A stretch of DNA of 64,000 nt from Axinella damicornis (Eukaryota > Porifera > Demospongiae > Axinellida > Axinellidae): assembly GCA_963931865.1 (NCBI GenBank), contig OZ007517.1:10370399-10434398 (forward strand). The letters are read 5' to 3'. This document shows, in pieces, positions 14,777-42,125 of this stretch (positions are counted from its first letter, which is position 1; every line of letters begins with the position of its first letter). A program made the position numbers and the translations under genes. The notes beneath the pieces were generated by a model. The model was not told where the DNA came from, did not search any database, and worked only from the letters and a program-made list of their open reading frames with translations.

Positions 14777-15718
14777 CTACTTCGGTGAGTGTCTCATCCA
14801 GTCTTCGTACCACTGCTTCTCCTCTGGAGTCATCTCTAGAATCTGTAGCAGAAACCACCAAACACGACAGAATGAGTCGTGGAACATAACACAACAATGA
14901 CAATGAGTCTTAAATTAATCCTGTAGCCTGTAGCCAACACAGGAGCCCATAACATCATGGGCTCCTGCCAACGCAACAGTCCTTGTTGCCAAGGACTAGC
15001 TCTAATGCGAAAGAGTGTTCAGTACGTACATGTGGAGGTGGTGGAAGGTTCCTCTCCCATTTTGAACCACCAGGTGCTTCAGGAGCTGGGAAGGATAAGG
15101 GAGAACGGCAATTACATTAATGCAGTTTCACCTCCACACACATCCAACTTTTGCAATATATACACTCACAAGGACCATGTTATCAGGGCTGGCGACAAGG
15201 CTAGGGGTCACCTCAGACTCGTATTTGTATTAAATCTTGACTGGATAAAAATTTTAGTCTCGGCCCCAGACCCAAACCAACCCCAGCGCAGATTGCTTCT
15301 GTGATACTAGCCTTGTTCCCAGGCCGTACTGTGATACTGGAAGCGATCCGCACTGGGGTTGGTTTGGGTCTGAGGCTGAGACTAGAAATTTTATCCTGTC
15401 AAGATTTAATTATTAATACAAGTCTGAGGTGACCCCTAGCCTCGTTGCCAGCCCCCCGATAACATGGTGACCCCTCTCCAAGCACTAACCGATGTAGGGG
15501 TCAGGGTGCTTGTTTGTTTCAAACACTTGTTCCCCCTTCTCTAGTAGAATGGCTGCTTTCCTTGTATCAGCATGCTTGTAGAAGTCGAACTGTGACCTCA
15601 GTTGGACTGCCTGCTTCCTCCACCCCTGCCTGTCTATTGTCCAAGAGAGAAGATGTTTGAGGGACCGTCTGTACAGCCTGGTAACCCTCTGGGCGTGCGT
15701 CAGTGCCTGCGAAGCCAT
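14777..15718 (-). CDS. NDUFB9: NDUFB9 homologue, LYR-motif subunit of respiratory complex I
   Basis: Three exons: 15490-15718, 15030-15085 and 14777-14842 (stop 14779-14777). They join to 351 nt, 116 residues, in frame. The LYR motif sits at residues 15-17 (RVTRLYRRSLKHL), followed by FDFYKH, the HPDPYI segment, then APEAPGGSKWERN and EEKQWYEDW, matching the order of the human protein (PYIFPDSPGG...). Human NDUFB9 is 179 residues, so this C-terminus is shorter. The LYR fold binds the mitochondrial acyl carrier protein, and the subunit is part of the complex I membrane arm. The start is 122 bp from the divergent small membrane protein gene. Its first intron holds a 270-bp inverted repeat. Confidence 0.88.
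15187..15453. mobile_element. Foldback element with arms of about 107 bp
   Basis: The left arm at 15187-15293 (containing AGACCCAAACCAACCCCAGC) pairs with the right arm at 15347-15453 with few mismatches. A 21-bp TAGCC element sits in its loop. The whole lies in NDUFB9 intron 1 and could form a long hairpin in the pre-mRNA. Confidence 0.85.
15308..15328. mobile_element. Minimal 21-bp TAGCC element with 9-bp target duplication
   Basis: One terminus of the MITE family, ending GGCCGTA, is flanked by the exact duplication CTGTGATAC at 15299-15307 and 15329-15337. It looks like an internally deleted copy or an excision remnant. Confidence 0.75.
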
Positions 15719-15840
15719 TCCCTCCCTGGCCTCCCTTCCAGAATTGCAAGCCTAGATCACCTGTCTGTCACGTGACTTTTTGCTAGTTGCTGTGGATATG
15801 AAGCAGGTTGCTGCCGTTTAAGCTATAAGAGAACCGTAAA
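15719..15840. promoter_or_regulatory. Bidirectional promoter interval, NDUFB9 / small membrane protein
   Basis: 122 bp separate the start codons of two divergent genes. Contains CACGTGAC (E-box-like) at about 15768. The promoter role is inferred from layout. Confidence 0.55.
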
Positions 15841-17024
15841 ATGGTGAGGCATATGGCGTACATACATGCACCGCCACGTTACAATCCTTCTGATGTGCAA
15901 GTGCATGACTGTTGTTAGTTTGGGCGTTATTTAGAATTCTAAATAACGCACCAACTAACAGAAGTTGCTTGCATGCTTTGCAGGGTGCTGTGAAGAAGTT
16001 TGATTACCCGAAGTATGTGTGGTCACCCTCCGGTGGCTGGTGGTGCAACCCCAGACACTGGAAGAGAAACACGGTCTACGCCTTTGCAGCCATTGGGGGA
16101 CTGTCCGCAGTTGTGTGGTACATCTCGGCACAGCTAGAGGTATACAAAGGGTTGATATTGATCTGTACCATTCCAAACCGCAGTGCAGTGCGGATTACAA
16201 GATGATGCAATGATGTACATATTATGTATGGAACCTGCAATTGCATACCTCCACACACAGGCTCTCTGTTTTTCATTGGAGGCTGACTACACATAGCCTC
16301 GGTCCCAGGCTCTCTCCCCGTATTTAGAGGAGAGAGCCTGCATGGGACCGACACTAGACTATGCAAGGCTAGATCTGTTTGTGTCCTTGCTCCGTACAGT
16401 CACTCCTGTGTTCACTGACCATTCACTAATTTACTTCGCTTCCTCCAGCGTCGTCCTGTGGCACCTTATAGACCTATCCCATCCCAGAAATGGTGCAAGT
16501 ATGCAAAGGTGTGTTCTGCAATTGGTGTTAGGCATGCATCCTGTTGTTAGGCAACTGGAACACTGTTGCACTTGCATGGAGGAATGGCTATGAATAATGT
16601 TGCTATGGTGATGGCAATTTCTTTTATATGGCTTGACAGCCCAAATCCGAAATTTGGAAGTCTTGAGCCGGATGGTTGACTTGTCAAGCTTATCTACAGA
16701 GTTTTGGTAATCCACGTTTTTGCCACGCATCATAGAACTCCATACTTAACAACCATCTTAAAAATTGACTGTAAGGCTCACGATTGATTTGGGTGTAGTC
16801 GAAACAATATCTGCATGCTTAGTTTCGCCTTATGCAAGTGGCCTATAGCAGGGCTACTGCTAATAGCCATGGCACTTCCCCAAATGTGTGATCACTTCTG
16901 CTATGGATCAGAAACAGCAGCCTGGAATATGGCTAGTGCTAGGATGGTTGTACGGTGACCATGGACCCTCTGATTTTTAATCATGATGTTTTATTTTTTG
17001 CAGGAGGATGACCCTAGATTATGA
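15841..17024 (+). CDS. Small single-pass membrane protein, 79 residues
   Basis: I do not recognise a named family with confidence. Four coding exons fit splice rules and phase: 15841-15843 (the ATG alone), 15984-16139, 16449-16508 and 17004-17024 (stop TGA). The protein starts MGAVKKFDYPKYVWSPSGGW, continues CNPRHWKRNT, has one hydrophobic helix (YAFAAIGGLSAVVWYISA) and ends with RRPVAPYRPIPSQKWCKY and EDDPRL. Basic, Trp-rich flanks around one membrane span, and a probable shared promoter with the complex I gene NDUFB9, suggest a mitochondrial inner-membrane accessory protein; that is inference. The first exon contributes only the start codon, which would defeat most gene finders. Confidence 0.75.
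16294..16356. mobile_element. Degenerate TAGCCTCG-type palindrome
   Basis: TAGCCTCGGTCCCAGGCTCT pairs with a diverged inverse ending GACACTA. The flanks GACTACACA and GACTATGCA resemble a decayed 9-bp duplication. It lies in an intron of the small membrane protein gene. Confidence 0.6.
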
Positions 17025-19367
17025 AGTCATTAACTAACCATACATTGTGCATATAGATGTCTGCATTTATTCCACTGCTGTGAGGTATGTTTGTCAGTCC
17101 TGATCAGCTGTTCCTACTGTCCATAGATTCATTTACTGATATTCAGTTACCCTATCAATACCAGCTGCACTAACTGGTTGGGTAGTTAGTGGAGGACTGA
17201 CCTGACAACGGATGCATGTGCATACATAGTGCATACGTCTAGGGACCAGCACGTTATTCCTGTTTTCTCCTGGTTATTCTATTCCTTAATTCCCCTATTT
17301 TATCCTATTATCATAACTTCACTACAAAAAATAGGACAATGATTGCGATAATCCTTCATTCAGCTATTCTTTCCTCTATTCATGAGATTTACGGCCATCT
17401 GCTGCAGGATGATCATTTTCTCCACCGATTGCTTTTCACCCACACACAATTGTGTTTTAGCCACACAGGACTATCGTACCGTATAGATATGGTTAGCTGC
17501 AAGGAAGCCAGTCAATGTGTCCTGAAATTCCCAACCAATAACCAACAGCATTAAGGGAAAGTTGAGGGAAACTCAAGGCGCAACATTGAGTCATGTGTGC
17601 GTACCTCGTACAGGTGAGCTTAGAAGCGACTAAACTAACTGCAAACAAGGAAGGAAGAACCACAATGTTGAGCCATTAATTGTCGAACTTGCTTTCAGTA
17701 TTGTTATAACCACGTTTTTCACCTTTCAGTCTTGACCCTGTAGCTCCAGCACTCAGAGTATCAGAGTATATTGCCACGGAAAAATAGCGACTCCACATCT
17801 CACAATCATAAGACCCAGACTGAGGTGATGGTGGTCTTTATCTTGCTGACTGCAACCGCATGAGAGTTGCCCACATCCTCCTCATGACTCACCCCTCGGT
17901 CATCATGGGCCCATCTTCCTCCTAGCTCCCAAGAATCCATCATCCATAGTATGTCACTGCTGTATGTCATTGGACTGGTTTTCACTCTGGTACGTGGACA
18001 TCAGTTTGGTCAGTAATCGACCAGTGTTTGGACGGTGTGATAGATTTGCTGAGCTTCTGGGTTCTGGTGACCTTGGAGGAATGGTAGTCATGGCTGTTCA
18101 GTTGCATGAGTACAGATTTGATAACCTAGGAATGGTGCATCTCCAATGAACGGTTCATAGCGCTAAATGGCATTGCTCAAGTTTGGTTTTCTGCCGGGAA
18201 GGGCGAAGGGCAAATTCCTTTTACAAAGCGAACCACCCTTCAACAGAAAAACTAAGGAGTTTAGCGGGATTCGAACCCAGGAAAGAGCCTGAGTTGAGCA
18301 CTAGAGACTCACTCTACCAGTGTAGCACCACTGCATGCTATTCACAAGACCATCTCATTAATGCTGTGTGCCACTGCAGGAAGTGGTGGACTGGTCGAAC
18401 CCATGAAGTTGAACCAGGATTCTTGTGTAGGGCTTGTGTCTGTGTCTGTGTCCTGGTGTTGTAGTGTACTTCCTACCAGAGAGGTGGACAGGATGTTATT
18501 TCACATGTACATCCCCTCGCTGATCACACTTCCCTGTGGGATATAGTCATAGCTGCCATATATAGCAGTTTGACTCATCAGCAGTGTACTAGTAGATACT
18601 GCTGTGTACTTGAAGCAAACGTGACCAAATTTTGCATTAAGTAAACATACAAAATAAACGTACACGCGACTGCTTTGGTATTAGCCTACATGTATGGGCA
18701 GAGAACAGAGATAGCATCTGAAACGTTACAATCATGGAAGCAGTACGAGTAGAGTTCTGTAACGTGTGGTGGAGTTAGAGTTGGGCTTGCCAGCATGTTA
18801 TTCTGATGCTTACCACTTCAATGAAGTGTGTTACGTCTGCTGTCAATGATGTTACTGATGTGTGCATTTTACCTGTAGCTAAGATGGGATTTTGCAATGT
18901 CACATTGTGGCCGATGCATATAAAGAATTTGGAGCACTATGTTTTCTTTCAAAGCTATGATATCAGAGTGAGGAATGGGTCTACGTTGTCTTCATGCACA
19001 GCTACCATAATTTTGTACAATCAGTGGACAGCTACATGTAGATGAAACAGAATTAATTCGATCATCTTGCAATTTTTTGTCTTAGTGTCATACCAGCTAG
19101 TTTGCTGCTACCCTATAGTACTTAGACCAGCCAGCAGTGTTGTAGTAGTTAACAGGATTACTGTGCTTGATATTTGTAGGTCACATTCTGGCTTTAACCA
19201 CAGAAGGACACATCTGGTCAATTTCAAGGGTGGATTATACTGAATGTTGGCATGAGAATGCCATACATTGCTCCCCAACCACACTGTACATACACAAATA
19301 TCAGATAAGTGCTGTCATGAGTTAATAAACAGAAGCCAGTTGATAAGTGCAGTCAGATACAACAACC
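17025..19367. other. Gene-poor intergenic stretch
   Basis: About 2.3 kb between two convergent gene ends. It holds a tRNA-derived SINE-like repeat at 18229-18340 and unremarkable AT-richer sequence. The short open frames here have no recognisable family, no splice-consistent partners and no repeats. I see no further gene. Confidence 0.6.
18229..18340 (-). mobile_element. tRNA-derived SINE-like repeat, copy 2
   Basis: Minus-strand box B GGTTCGAATCCC follows a box-A-like CACTGGTAGAGTGAGT by about 45 nt. It matches the copy at 11045-11140 along most of its length, including the segment TCTCTAGTGCTCAACTCAGG. Confidence 0.65.
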
Positions 19368-20243
19368 TCAATATATAAATGGGATAAGTGCTTTGCGTCT
19401 AGGGGGGTAGTCCAGGAACTGGTTTTTGTACCATTTATGGTTGTGTCTGGCTCGTGGGATGAATGTCCCTTCTGTGAAGAGCCACCAGACAAGACCAGAC
19501 AGAGACCAGGTCATAATGGTCCAACCAAACCACTGCAGACCTTCACCAAAGTAGTTGGGGTTTGAGATGAGGTAAAACAGAGGACCCTTTGGTATCACAT
19601 ATTCCTTGCCTTTCATGGATTTTCGAATGCATATGAGCTGTGTGTCGGCTGCACGGTTGACCACAAATCCCACAATGAACAGTATAATCCCAATGAGGAA
19701 TCTAGGATCGTAGAGGTAGCCATCGCAGAAGAAGGCTGACCCAATGAACTCTGCGTTGATGTAATGGTACAGTATGTTGGCGACTATGGTTGAGAGAGGG
19801 ATCCACAGGGCTACTTTGTTTCGGCTATATCTTGTAACGATCGGGTGAATGATACCTCGATGAATGTAGTGCAGAGTGAATAGACAGTACATCACAATAT
19901 TGGGTGCACCAGCAAAATTCTCACCGGCAAGAAAATAGGTGAGAGTGAATATGATGATCCCTGGTAAAATTTCAGAGATTGCGAACCCAAGTCGTACAGG
20001 AATTGGGCATCTTCCACTGCCATTTGCATGCTTCCCATATGGTGCAGGCTTAAACAGCTGGCCAAAGAAAGTGACGATCGCTAGGAGGAATCCCACAATC
20101 ACCAGAGCAAAGTGGATCCAGAATCGTACCAGGCTGTCCCGAGTGCCTGTTATGAGGTTGGGTCCCACTGTCCGAGTGTTGTTTGAGAAGAGGTTATAGG
20201 GTATGCCGTAGAAGACACTGAGTGCACCGTCGCAGGCAGACAT
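19368..20243 (-). CDS. Steroid 5-alpha-reductase family membrane enzyme, intronless coding region
   Basis: One open frame of 291 residues, start 20243-20241, stop at 19368. About six or seven hydrophobic segments span most of the length, as in 3-oxo-5-alpha-steroid 4-dehydrogenases. Family signatures are LHYIHRGIIHP in the middle and NPNYFGEGLQWFGW in the C-terminal NADPH-binding region, with RARHNHKWYKNQF near the end. Such enzymes reduce a delta-4 or enoyl double bond of steroids or lipids with NADPH in the endoplasmic reticulum; the substrate cannot be told from sequence. A 5' UTR intron is likely: donor after 20530 (ATCG/GTGAGT on the minus strand) and acceptor near 20324 (CTTGCAG). Head-to-head with TOPORS. 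Confidence 0.85.
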   Translation of the reverse strand: MSACDGALSVFYGIPYNLFSNNTRTVGPNLITGTRDSLVRFWIHFALVIVGFLLAIVTFFGQLFKPAPYGKHANGSGRCPIPVRLGFAISEILPGIIIFTLTYFLAGENFAGAPNIVMYCLFTLHYIHRGIIHPIVTRYSRNKVALWIPLSTIVANILYHYINAEFIGSAFFCDGYLYDPRFLIGIILFIVGFVVNRAADTQLICIRKSMKGKEYVIPKGPLFYLISNPNYFGEGLQWFGWTIMTWSLSGLVWWLFTEGTFIPRARHNHKWYKNQFLDYPPRRKALIPFIY

Positions 20244-20727
20244 TCTGCAATGAGTAAATAGTGCCTCACTGGCAACAGCTTCGAAATCAACTCAATCCGA
20301 TACTTGCTTAAAATACACTCCTGCCTGCAAGAAAGAACAAATTGTTGGGTGATACTGTATCAGTTGTGTTGTATCTCTAGACCAGGCATTTCAATACACA
20401 CTTGTGCCTCATAATAATTAATAACCTTCCAGTCCATTCTTCCGTGATGGTACCGGAGTATGAGCCATTATTCTATTGCACCTTAGCTAGCTATGTATGA
20501 AAATCGGCCTAGCTAAAACTACTCACCGATTACTTTGTTTCTGCGAGCGGAATTAGCTTGCGTGCGCGCGTCTAGCTATAATATATAAACAGGAAATCGT
20601 TAACATAATTTTATATAATTATATTTAACTTGGAGGATGGGAGGGGCTGGTTAGCTAGCTCGCCGGCGCCGCGCGCCGCCTTTATGTGATCACGTGCGCA
20701 CATTAGCTTGGCTTTGTTGATGGCCTC
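20244..20727. promoter_or_regulatory. Bidirectional promoter region, 5-alpha-reductase / TOPORS
   Basis: It lies between the two divergent starts. It contains the probable 5' UTR exon and intron of the reductase, then a GC-rich patch at 20660-20700 (CGCCGGCGCCGCGCGCCGCC) and TGATCACGTG. Promoter function is inferred from position and composition. Confidence 0.5.
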
Positions 20728-20826
20728 TAGCCTCGTTCCCAGGCCGTCTGCAGCTTATCTGATAAGGGTTCAAAGGTCACGTATGCGAATAAAAACGAAG
20801 CGGCAGACGGCCTGGGAACGAGGCTA
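20728..20826. mobile_element. TAGCCTCG-type MITE inserted at the TOPORS start codon
   Basis: 99-bp palindromic element with ends TAGCCTCGTTCCCAGGCC. Exact 9-bp duplication GATGGCCTC at 20719-20727 and 20827-20835, which includes the ATG. The insertion therefore leaves one ATG upstream and one downstream. Confidence 0.95.
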
Positions 20827-20827
20827 G

Positions 20828-23800
20828 ATGGCCTCTAGATCTCCGGTTGGTTCGGTACCACCAGGAGCCGCGGAGCCCGCTGCGGGTGCCAGTACCTCCG
20901 AACAGCATTGCCCAGTCTGCCTGGAGGATTTTGAAGACAAGGCTTTCATTGATACCTGCTTTCATATCCTTTTATTCAGTCAATAATTGGGGGGGGGGGG
21001 GGGGGTACGGGTACGGTGACAAGGAACAACCTGGCCAGGTCTGGGCTGGGTCTGGCCCCGCGAGATTAAGGAACAACACACTTATTTGCAACACTGGGTC
21101 GCAACATAAACCTCATGGAATTATTATCTATGGTAGTGTGCAAAATTACTGCATGGATTGACCGTACCTTATATTCTCTAAACGAGGCACACCAGTTGCA
21201 TAAATTCCTGTGGTCTGTATGCGTGCCTGGCGCATGTAGGGTTGGTATGTCACCAGGAGCATGTGTACACAGCGCTTTGAATTCAATCCTGGCAGGCATA
21301 GACTCCTGATGTCACATGCAGTGACCGATGTCTATATTCTCCTTGACTGTTATGGTTGAACATGTGTTTTGCTTTTCATGTATTGTGCAGTGGGCGGAGG
21401 TGGCGAGCAGCTGCCCGTTGTGCAAAACTCAGTTCCATTCTGTCATACATAATGTCAAGGCCAATGATGACTACGAAAAGGTGATTACAGCATTTTGTCT
21501 ACCCTTCTGGGCATTGTTTTGTTGCCATGTTGCTATGTGAAGTCACATGACTACCTGGTAATGCTGTTGTATGACTGTTTCCTGTGACATCACTTTGTAC
21601 AAGAGCGCACATGTGATGACATCATCGTCATTGCGCCTGAGGAGGACGATGATGTCATCATGCACTCTTGCTTTGTGTATGAGATGACGTTCCTTCTCCT
21701 GTGCAGTTTGAGATTAAGCCCAGAGCCACTCCGTCCCATCAGGAGATCAGTTTAAATGAAGCTAGAAGGTATGTGGGGATGAGTGTACCAATACAATAAT
21801 GAGAGGTTTGTTGTTGTATTCTTGTTCCCAGGCCGCGTGGGAACGAGGCTATATTAGAATATCATACTCTTGTACTAGACACTTGACTTACACACAGGTT
21901 TCGCTACCGGACAACTGGGCGTTCTGGCAGCCAGCAGCGAAGGCGCAGAGATTCAAGGAAACCTGCTGTCGATGCAAGGAGACGGTTAGACAATAGCTGA
22001 TTGTTGTACCAGGGTACAATGTATGTGTGAAGGTGCAAGAGAGCATGATGACATCATCGTCATGACGATGAGGTAACCATGTGGTCTTGGAGAGTGATGG
22101 TTATGTGAGAGTGATGGTTGTGTGTGAGACTGTAAGAGCATGATGGTTGTATGTGTGAGGCTATGTGCATGATGGTTTGGTGTGAGAGTGGTTGCCGTGG
22201 GAGTGATGGCCATGCTTGTAATGTGTGTTCCCAGGATGATCTATTCTGCTGGTCTGAGGGCCCTCCCTTTGGAGACGACCGGTGAAAAGCATACCAGAGT
22301 GCGGAACATCTGTAAGCACCGTCTGTGTAGCCCTAACACTGACGCGACACTAGCCTTTTGCACTACCCTAACACAGGGTGGATCTTTGCCACTGACGCGA
22401 CACTAGCCTTTTGCACTACCCTAACACAGGGTGGATCTTTGCAGCTTAAGAATAGGACCGAGTTACTCGGACTGACTCAGTGCCGCAAGAGATTAATTTG
22501 GTCTAGCCTAACTACTGTTCACCACTAAAAGCACGTCATATAAAGCCGTAATGTAGGTTGAGATCCTGCACGTAGCTCTGTATGCGTGCACCATCCAACT
22601 GTTGTCCTCCCCATTTCTTGCTCCCTCCAGCCGCCTCCTTCTTCCGTGAGAACCCGGCGTGCACCCACCGGCTGGTGCCCTGGCTCAGCCGAGAGTTCTC
22701 AGTGCTGCTGGGCAAGGAGCACGTGGAGTTCATGATACAGATCATCATGTCGCTCATTGACAAGTGAGTTGGGCAGTCTCTGTGAGGGATGAAAAACTGC
22801 ACAGGGGGGAGCCTTGGGACAAGGCTAGAGCCACAACCATTATCTGTCTTCCTCTCATCCCTCCTCCTCCTTCCCCCACCTAGAGTTGACCTGGAAAGTG
22901 TGGAGTTTTCTCACCACCTCAAACCATTCCTTCACGAGAAGTCAGCGCACTTCATGCACGAGTTCATCAGCTTTGCAAAGTCACCCTTTGACATGATTGC
23001 CTATGACAGCCGCGTGAGGTACCAGTGGCCGGGGTCTGCAAGACCACCGGACAACTGGGATCCGGAGGCTACTCAGCAGCAGCTCACAGAGTCACCAGGT
23101 GGGGGCAGTTTGGATAGCAGTCTCTTGGATATGGAGAATGCAGCTGTCTAATCTCTGACAGTGTTGTGCAGTCACACCCAAATAGAACAGATGTGTTGTC
23201 TAGTTTGTACCGGAGAACTTTTCACTTTACACTTTGTTGTCCCCAAATACATATCTCAGCCTTGTACCTCTGCACCCACACACGCCATGTTTGAAAGCAG
23301 GTCCCTCTGGTCTCTCAGACATGCAGCGGAGGATCCTGGATGAACTGACCACCACCAGGTGGGACGACAGCCCCCCCATCCTCACTTCCAACAGCTCTCC
23401 GATCCTGATACATGGATCCGACTCAGACCAGGACGATCAAGAACAGTCTCCATTCCATACCACCACTCAGCTCTCAACCCATACCACTGTATCATCCTCA
23501 TTCCATCTCGCTGTAGAGCCCTCAACCCTACAACCCGCAGGTCATCCCACTGCACAGCCCTCAGCCCCGCCCCCAGCCAACCCACCAGCCCTGCCCCCAG
23601 CCAACCCACCAGCCCTGTCCCCAGCCAACCCACCAGCCCCGCCTCCAGCCAACCCTCCAGCCCAGCGCTCAACCCATTCCCCAACCCAGTCCCCAGCCCT
23701 GCCCACAGCCAAGCTCTCAGCTCCAGCCCCGCCCACAGCCATGCCTCCAGCCCCGCCCCCAGCCAAGCTCTCAGCCCAGTCCTCACCCTGTACTTCATTG

Positions 23801-25198
23801 GCTCCTGGTGATTCCAGTACAGGAATGGAGCCAAGCACCAGAACCAGGGAAGGTGCTGATGGTACTGTTGTAGATGCTGTTGTGAACAAGGATACAGATC
23901 ATGTGGAGGAAGGTACTGTTGTAGCAGCTGTTTGTGAACACAAGGTCAATGTTGGTTCATCACAAGGGCCTGACAGGAATGAAGTTAGTTCAACAACTGC
24001 TGATCCTACCTCATCAGCCGAAGTGACGACCACCAAAACAAGTACTGCAACTGCATTGCAACTTCAGGGTGGGGGTCAAAGGTCATCAGAAGAAGTGGCC
24101 GAAGTTGAATACACTATATCTGTCCACAATGAAAGCATGGGTGATTTAGATCTGTGTGAAAGTGGAGGTTTCACGCTAGAGTTACATGACAAGAGCAGAT
24201 TATCAGCTGGGATTGAACCACAGGAACACAGGAACGAACGGCAGGAACACTGGAACGAACGACAGGGACACGTGAAAAGGAAAATGTCAGACAGAAAGCA
24301 CAGCAAAGTTGAGTCTGGTCAGAGGAGGCATAGGACACATCACAATGAGAGGGTGAAGAAGAGGAGAGAAAGGATACAAGATCAGCGGCACAGATCTGAT
24401 TCTGATGACAGTGATGATCACAGACGGAGGAGGAAGAAATATGACAGGTGTGATTGTTGCCACAGGAGAAGGCATGAGTGTAGCAGAAACCATCAAGAGG
24501 GTTGCTATGGTAACCATGATTATGAACGGCATACTGAGTCATACCATGCTTCAGGCTCCTTCTACCAAAGAGAGAAGGAGCACCATCGGTCAAGACTTTA
24601 TTCTGATGATTACCCTCCAGCCAGTGGACACCAAGCTGGGCCAAGAGCCAGCTCTGAAAGTGGGGCAAAACATTCTGATTCTGATAGTTCACGGGACAGG
24701 AGGAAGAGGTATGGTAGTAGACACCGACCCAGAAGGGGGAGTCGGTCTCTTGAGGAGAAGAGAAGACAGAGGTATCGTTCGGAGGAAAGAGAGGCACCCC
24801 ACCATAGTTCACGTCTCAAGTCAGAAGTTAGGAAGGTCACTGAGGAATATGTAGTTCAGAAGAACCTTGCCAAGGAGTTGAACGACCTGGATGTAGAAAT
24901 CAAAGACAACAAGAAAGAACTACTGAAGAGTTTGTTGCGTCGTGAGAGGCTGGAGCTTCTGCATCGATCTCTGCATGGTGAGCAGCTTCACAGGGAAAGA
25001 GGTCAGAGTGCACAAGAACAGATGCGTATAGAAACAGACCAAGCATCGAGTAACTCCTCGAGTACTTCAACTGGCAAGATGGTTCAGGAGTTGTCGAACT
25101 TGGATCAGGCTATCAGAGACGGGAAGATACAGCTTTTGAGAGTCATGAAGAGAATGGAGGAGGAGAAGGCCGAAGAGCAAAGCATGGACTCAAGCTGA
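20828..25198 (+). CDS. TOPORS: TOPORS homologue, RING E3 ligase with Arg/Ser-rich tail
   Basis: Eight exons: 20828-20963, 21362-21480, 21707-21768, 21898-21984, 22235-22311, 22631-22763, 22884-23098 and 23301-25198. They join to 908 residues (human 1,045). The RING is HCPVCLEDF, then CFHVFCFSC split by an AT-AC intron, then CPLCKTQF. The TOPORS-specific region follows: FRYRTT, RVRNI, FFRENPACTHRLVPWLSRE, FLHEKSAHFMHEFISFAKSP. A Pro/Ala repeat, a long Arg/Ser/His-rich segment and a C-terminal helix come last. Vertebrate TOPORS is a nuclear and centriolar ubiquitin and SUMO ligase of p53 and topoisomerase I partners. The donor at 21984 (GTTAGA) is the least certain boundary. A MITE creates an upstream ORF that stops directly before this ATG. 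Confidence 0.92.
22337..22442. repeat. 53-bp tandem duplication in a TOPORS intron
   Basis: Two nearly identical copies beginning CACTGACGCGACACTAGCCT, about 28 bp after the donor of exon 5. Confidence 0.85.
23567..23670 (+). repeat. Coding minisatellite, Pro-Ala-Asn repeat in TOPORS
   Basis: 24-bp units encode PPANPPAL-like repeats (8 residues each), about four copies, in the last TOPORS exon. The unit length keeps the frame. Likely disordered and polymorphic in length. Confidence 0.85.
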
Positions 25199-25358
25199 TC
25201 TTTTTTGCATCCCACATTGTTCTATTTGTACGCAATCAAAAATTTCTTTCCGGTACCAAACTCTAATTAACGGAACAGTATCAATATTTTCTTTAGGTCA
25301 TGTATATACTATTAGTCGCATGGTATGTCAGCTGACAATGACCGTCTAAACACTCAAG

Positions 25359-41029
<15,671 letters not shown>

Positions 41030-41172
41030 GTGTGCGTGTGTGTGGTGTGGGAGGGAAGGGAGATGGGGGTTATACCAGCACGAGGTGCATGGTGTGAGAG
41101 GAATGGGAGAGGGGGGTTATTGGGACCAGTATGGGGTGGGTGTAGAGAGGGAGTGTGCTGGGAGGACAAACA

Positions 41173-41300
<128 letters not shown>

Positions 41301-41500
41301 NNNNNNNNNNNNNNNNNNNNNNNNNNNNNNNNNNNNNNNNNNNNNNNNNNNNNNNNNNNNNNNNNNNNNNNNNNNNNNNNNNNNNNNNNNNNNNNNNNNN
41401 NNNNNNNNNNNNNNNNNNNNNNNNNNNNNNNNNNNNNNNNNNNNNNNNNNNNNNNNNNNNNNNNNNNNNNNNNNNNNNNNNNNNNNNNNNNNNNNNNNNN
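41301..41500. other. Assembly gap of 200 N
   Basis: Exactly 200 N, most likely a placeholder length. RICTOR lacks its second half on the left and HEATR1 its first half on the right, so the true missing sequence should be many kilobases, or the join is wrong. Confidence 0.98.
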
Positions 41501-41718
41501 CTCAATCCTTATTCATATGTGGTAATCTTTGGTGGTTGGATGATGGGTGACTGGACTGTGTGTGGGTGGGTGGGAATGGGTGGGGTGTGTCGGTCGGGGG
41601 GGGGGGGGGGGGGGGGGGGTGCATGCGTGTGTGTGTGCCGTGTAGGCCTGGGGCCTATTTTGATTGGAAGGGGAGACGGAGAGAGTGTGTAAGTACCGTA
41701 GTTGAGTTGTGCCTGCAG

Positions 41719-41877
41719 ATATACTTCCTCTCACCAGGCAAAGCTGCATGGCACCCTGCCACTGCTGAAAGCAAGCTGCTCGACAAGCTCTCACACTCAC
41801 CAGATAGGGCCATGGAGACAAACCAGCAGACTTCATCATGTAGGAGGAAGCTTGTGGTATTGTCATACAACAGCCAT

Positions 41878-41967
<90 letters not shown>

Positions 41968-42006
41968 GCACGCACACACCACACACGCACGCACGCACAC
42001 ACGCAC

Positions 42007-42039
<33 letters not shown>

Positions 42040-42069
42040 CGCACGCACGCACACGCACGCACGCACACA

Positions 42070-42125
<56 letters not shown>

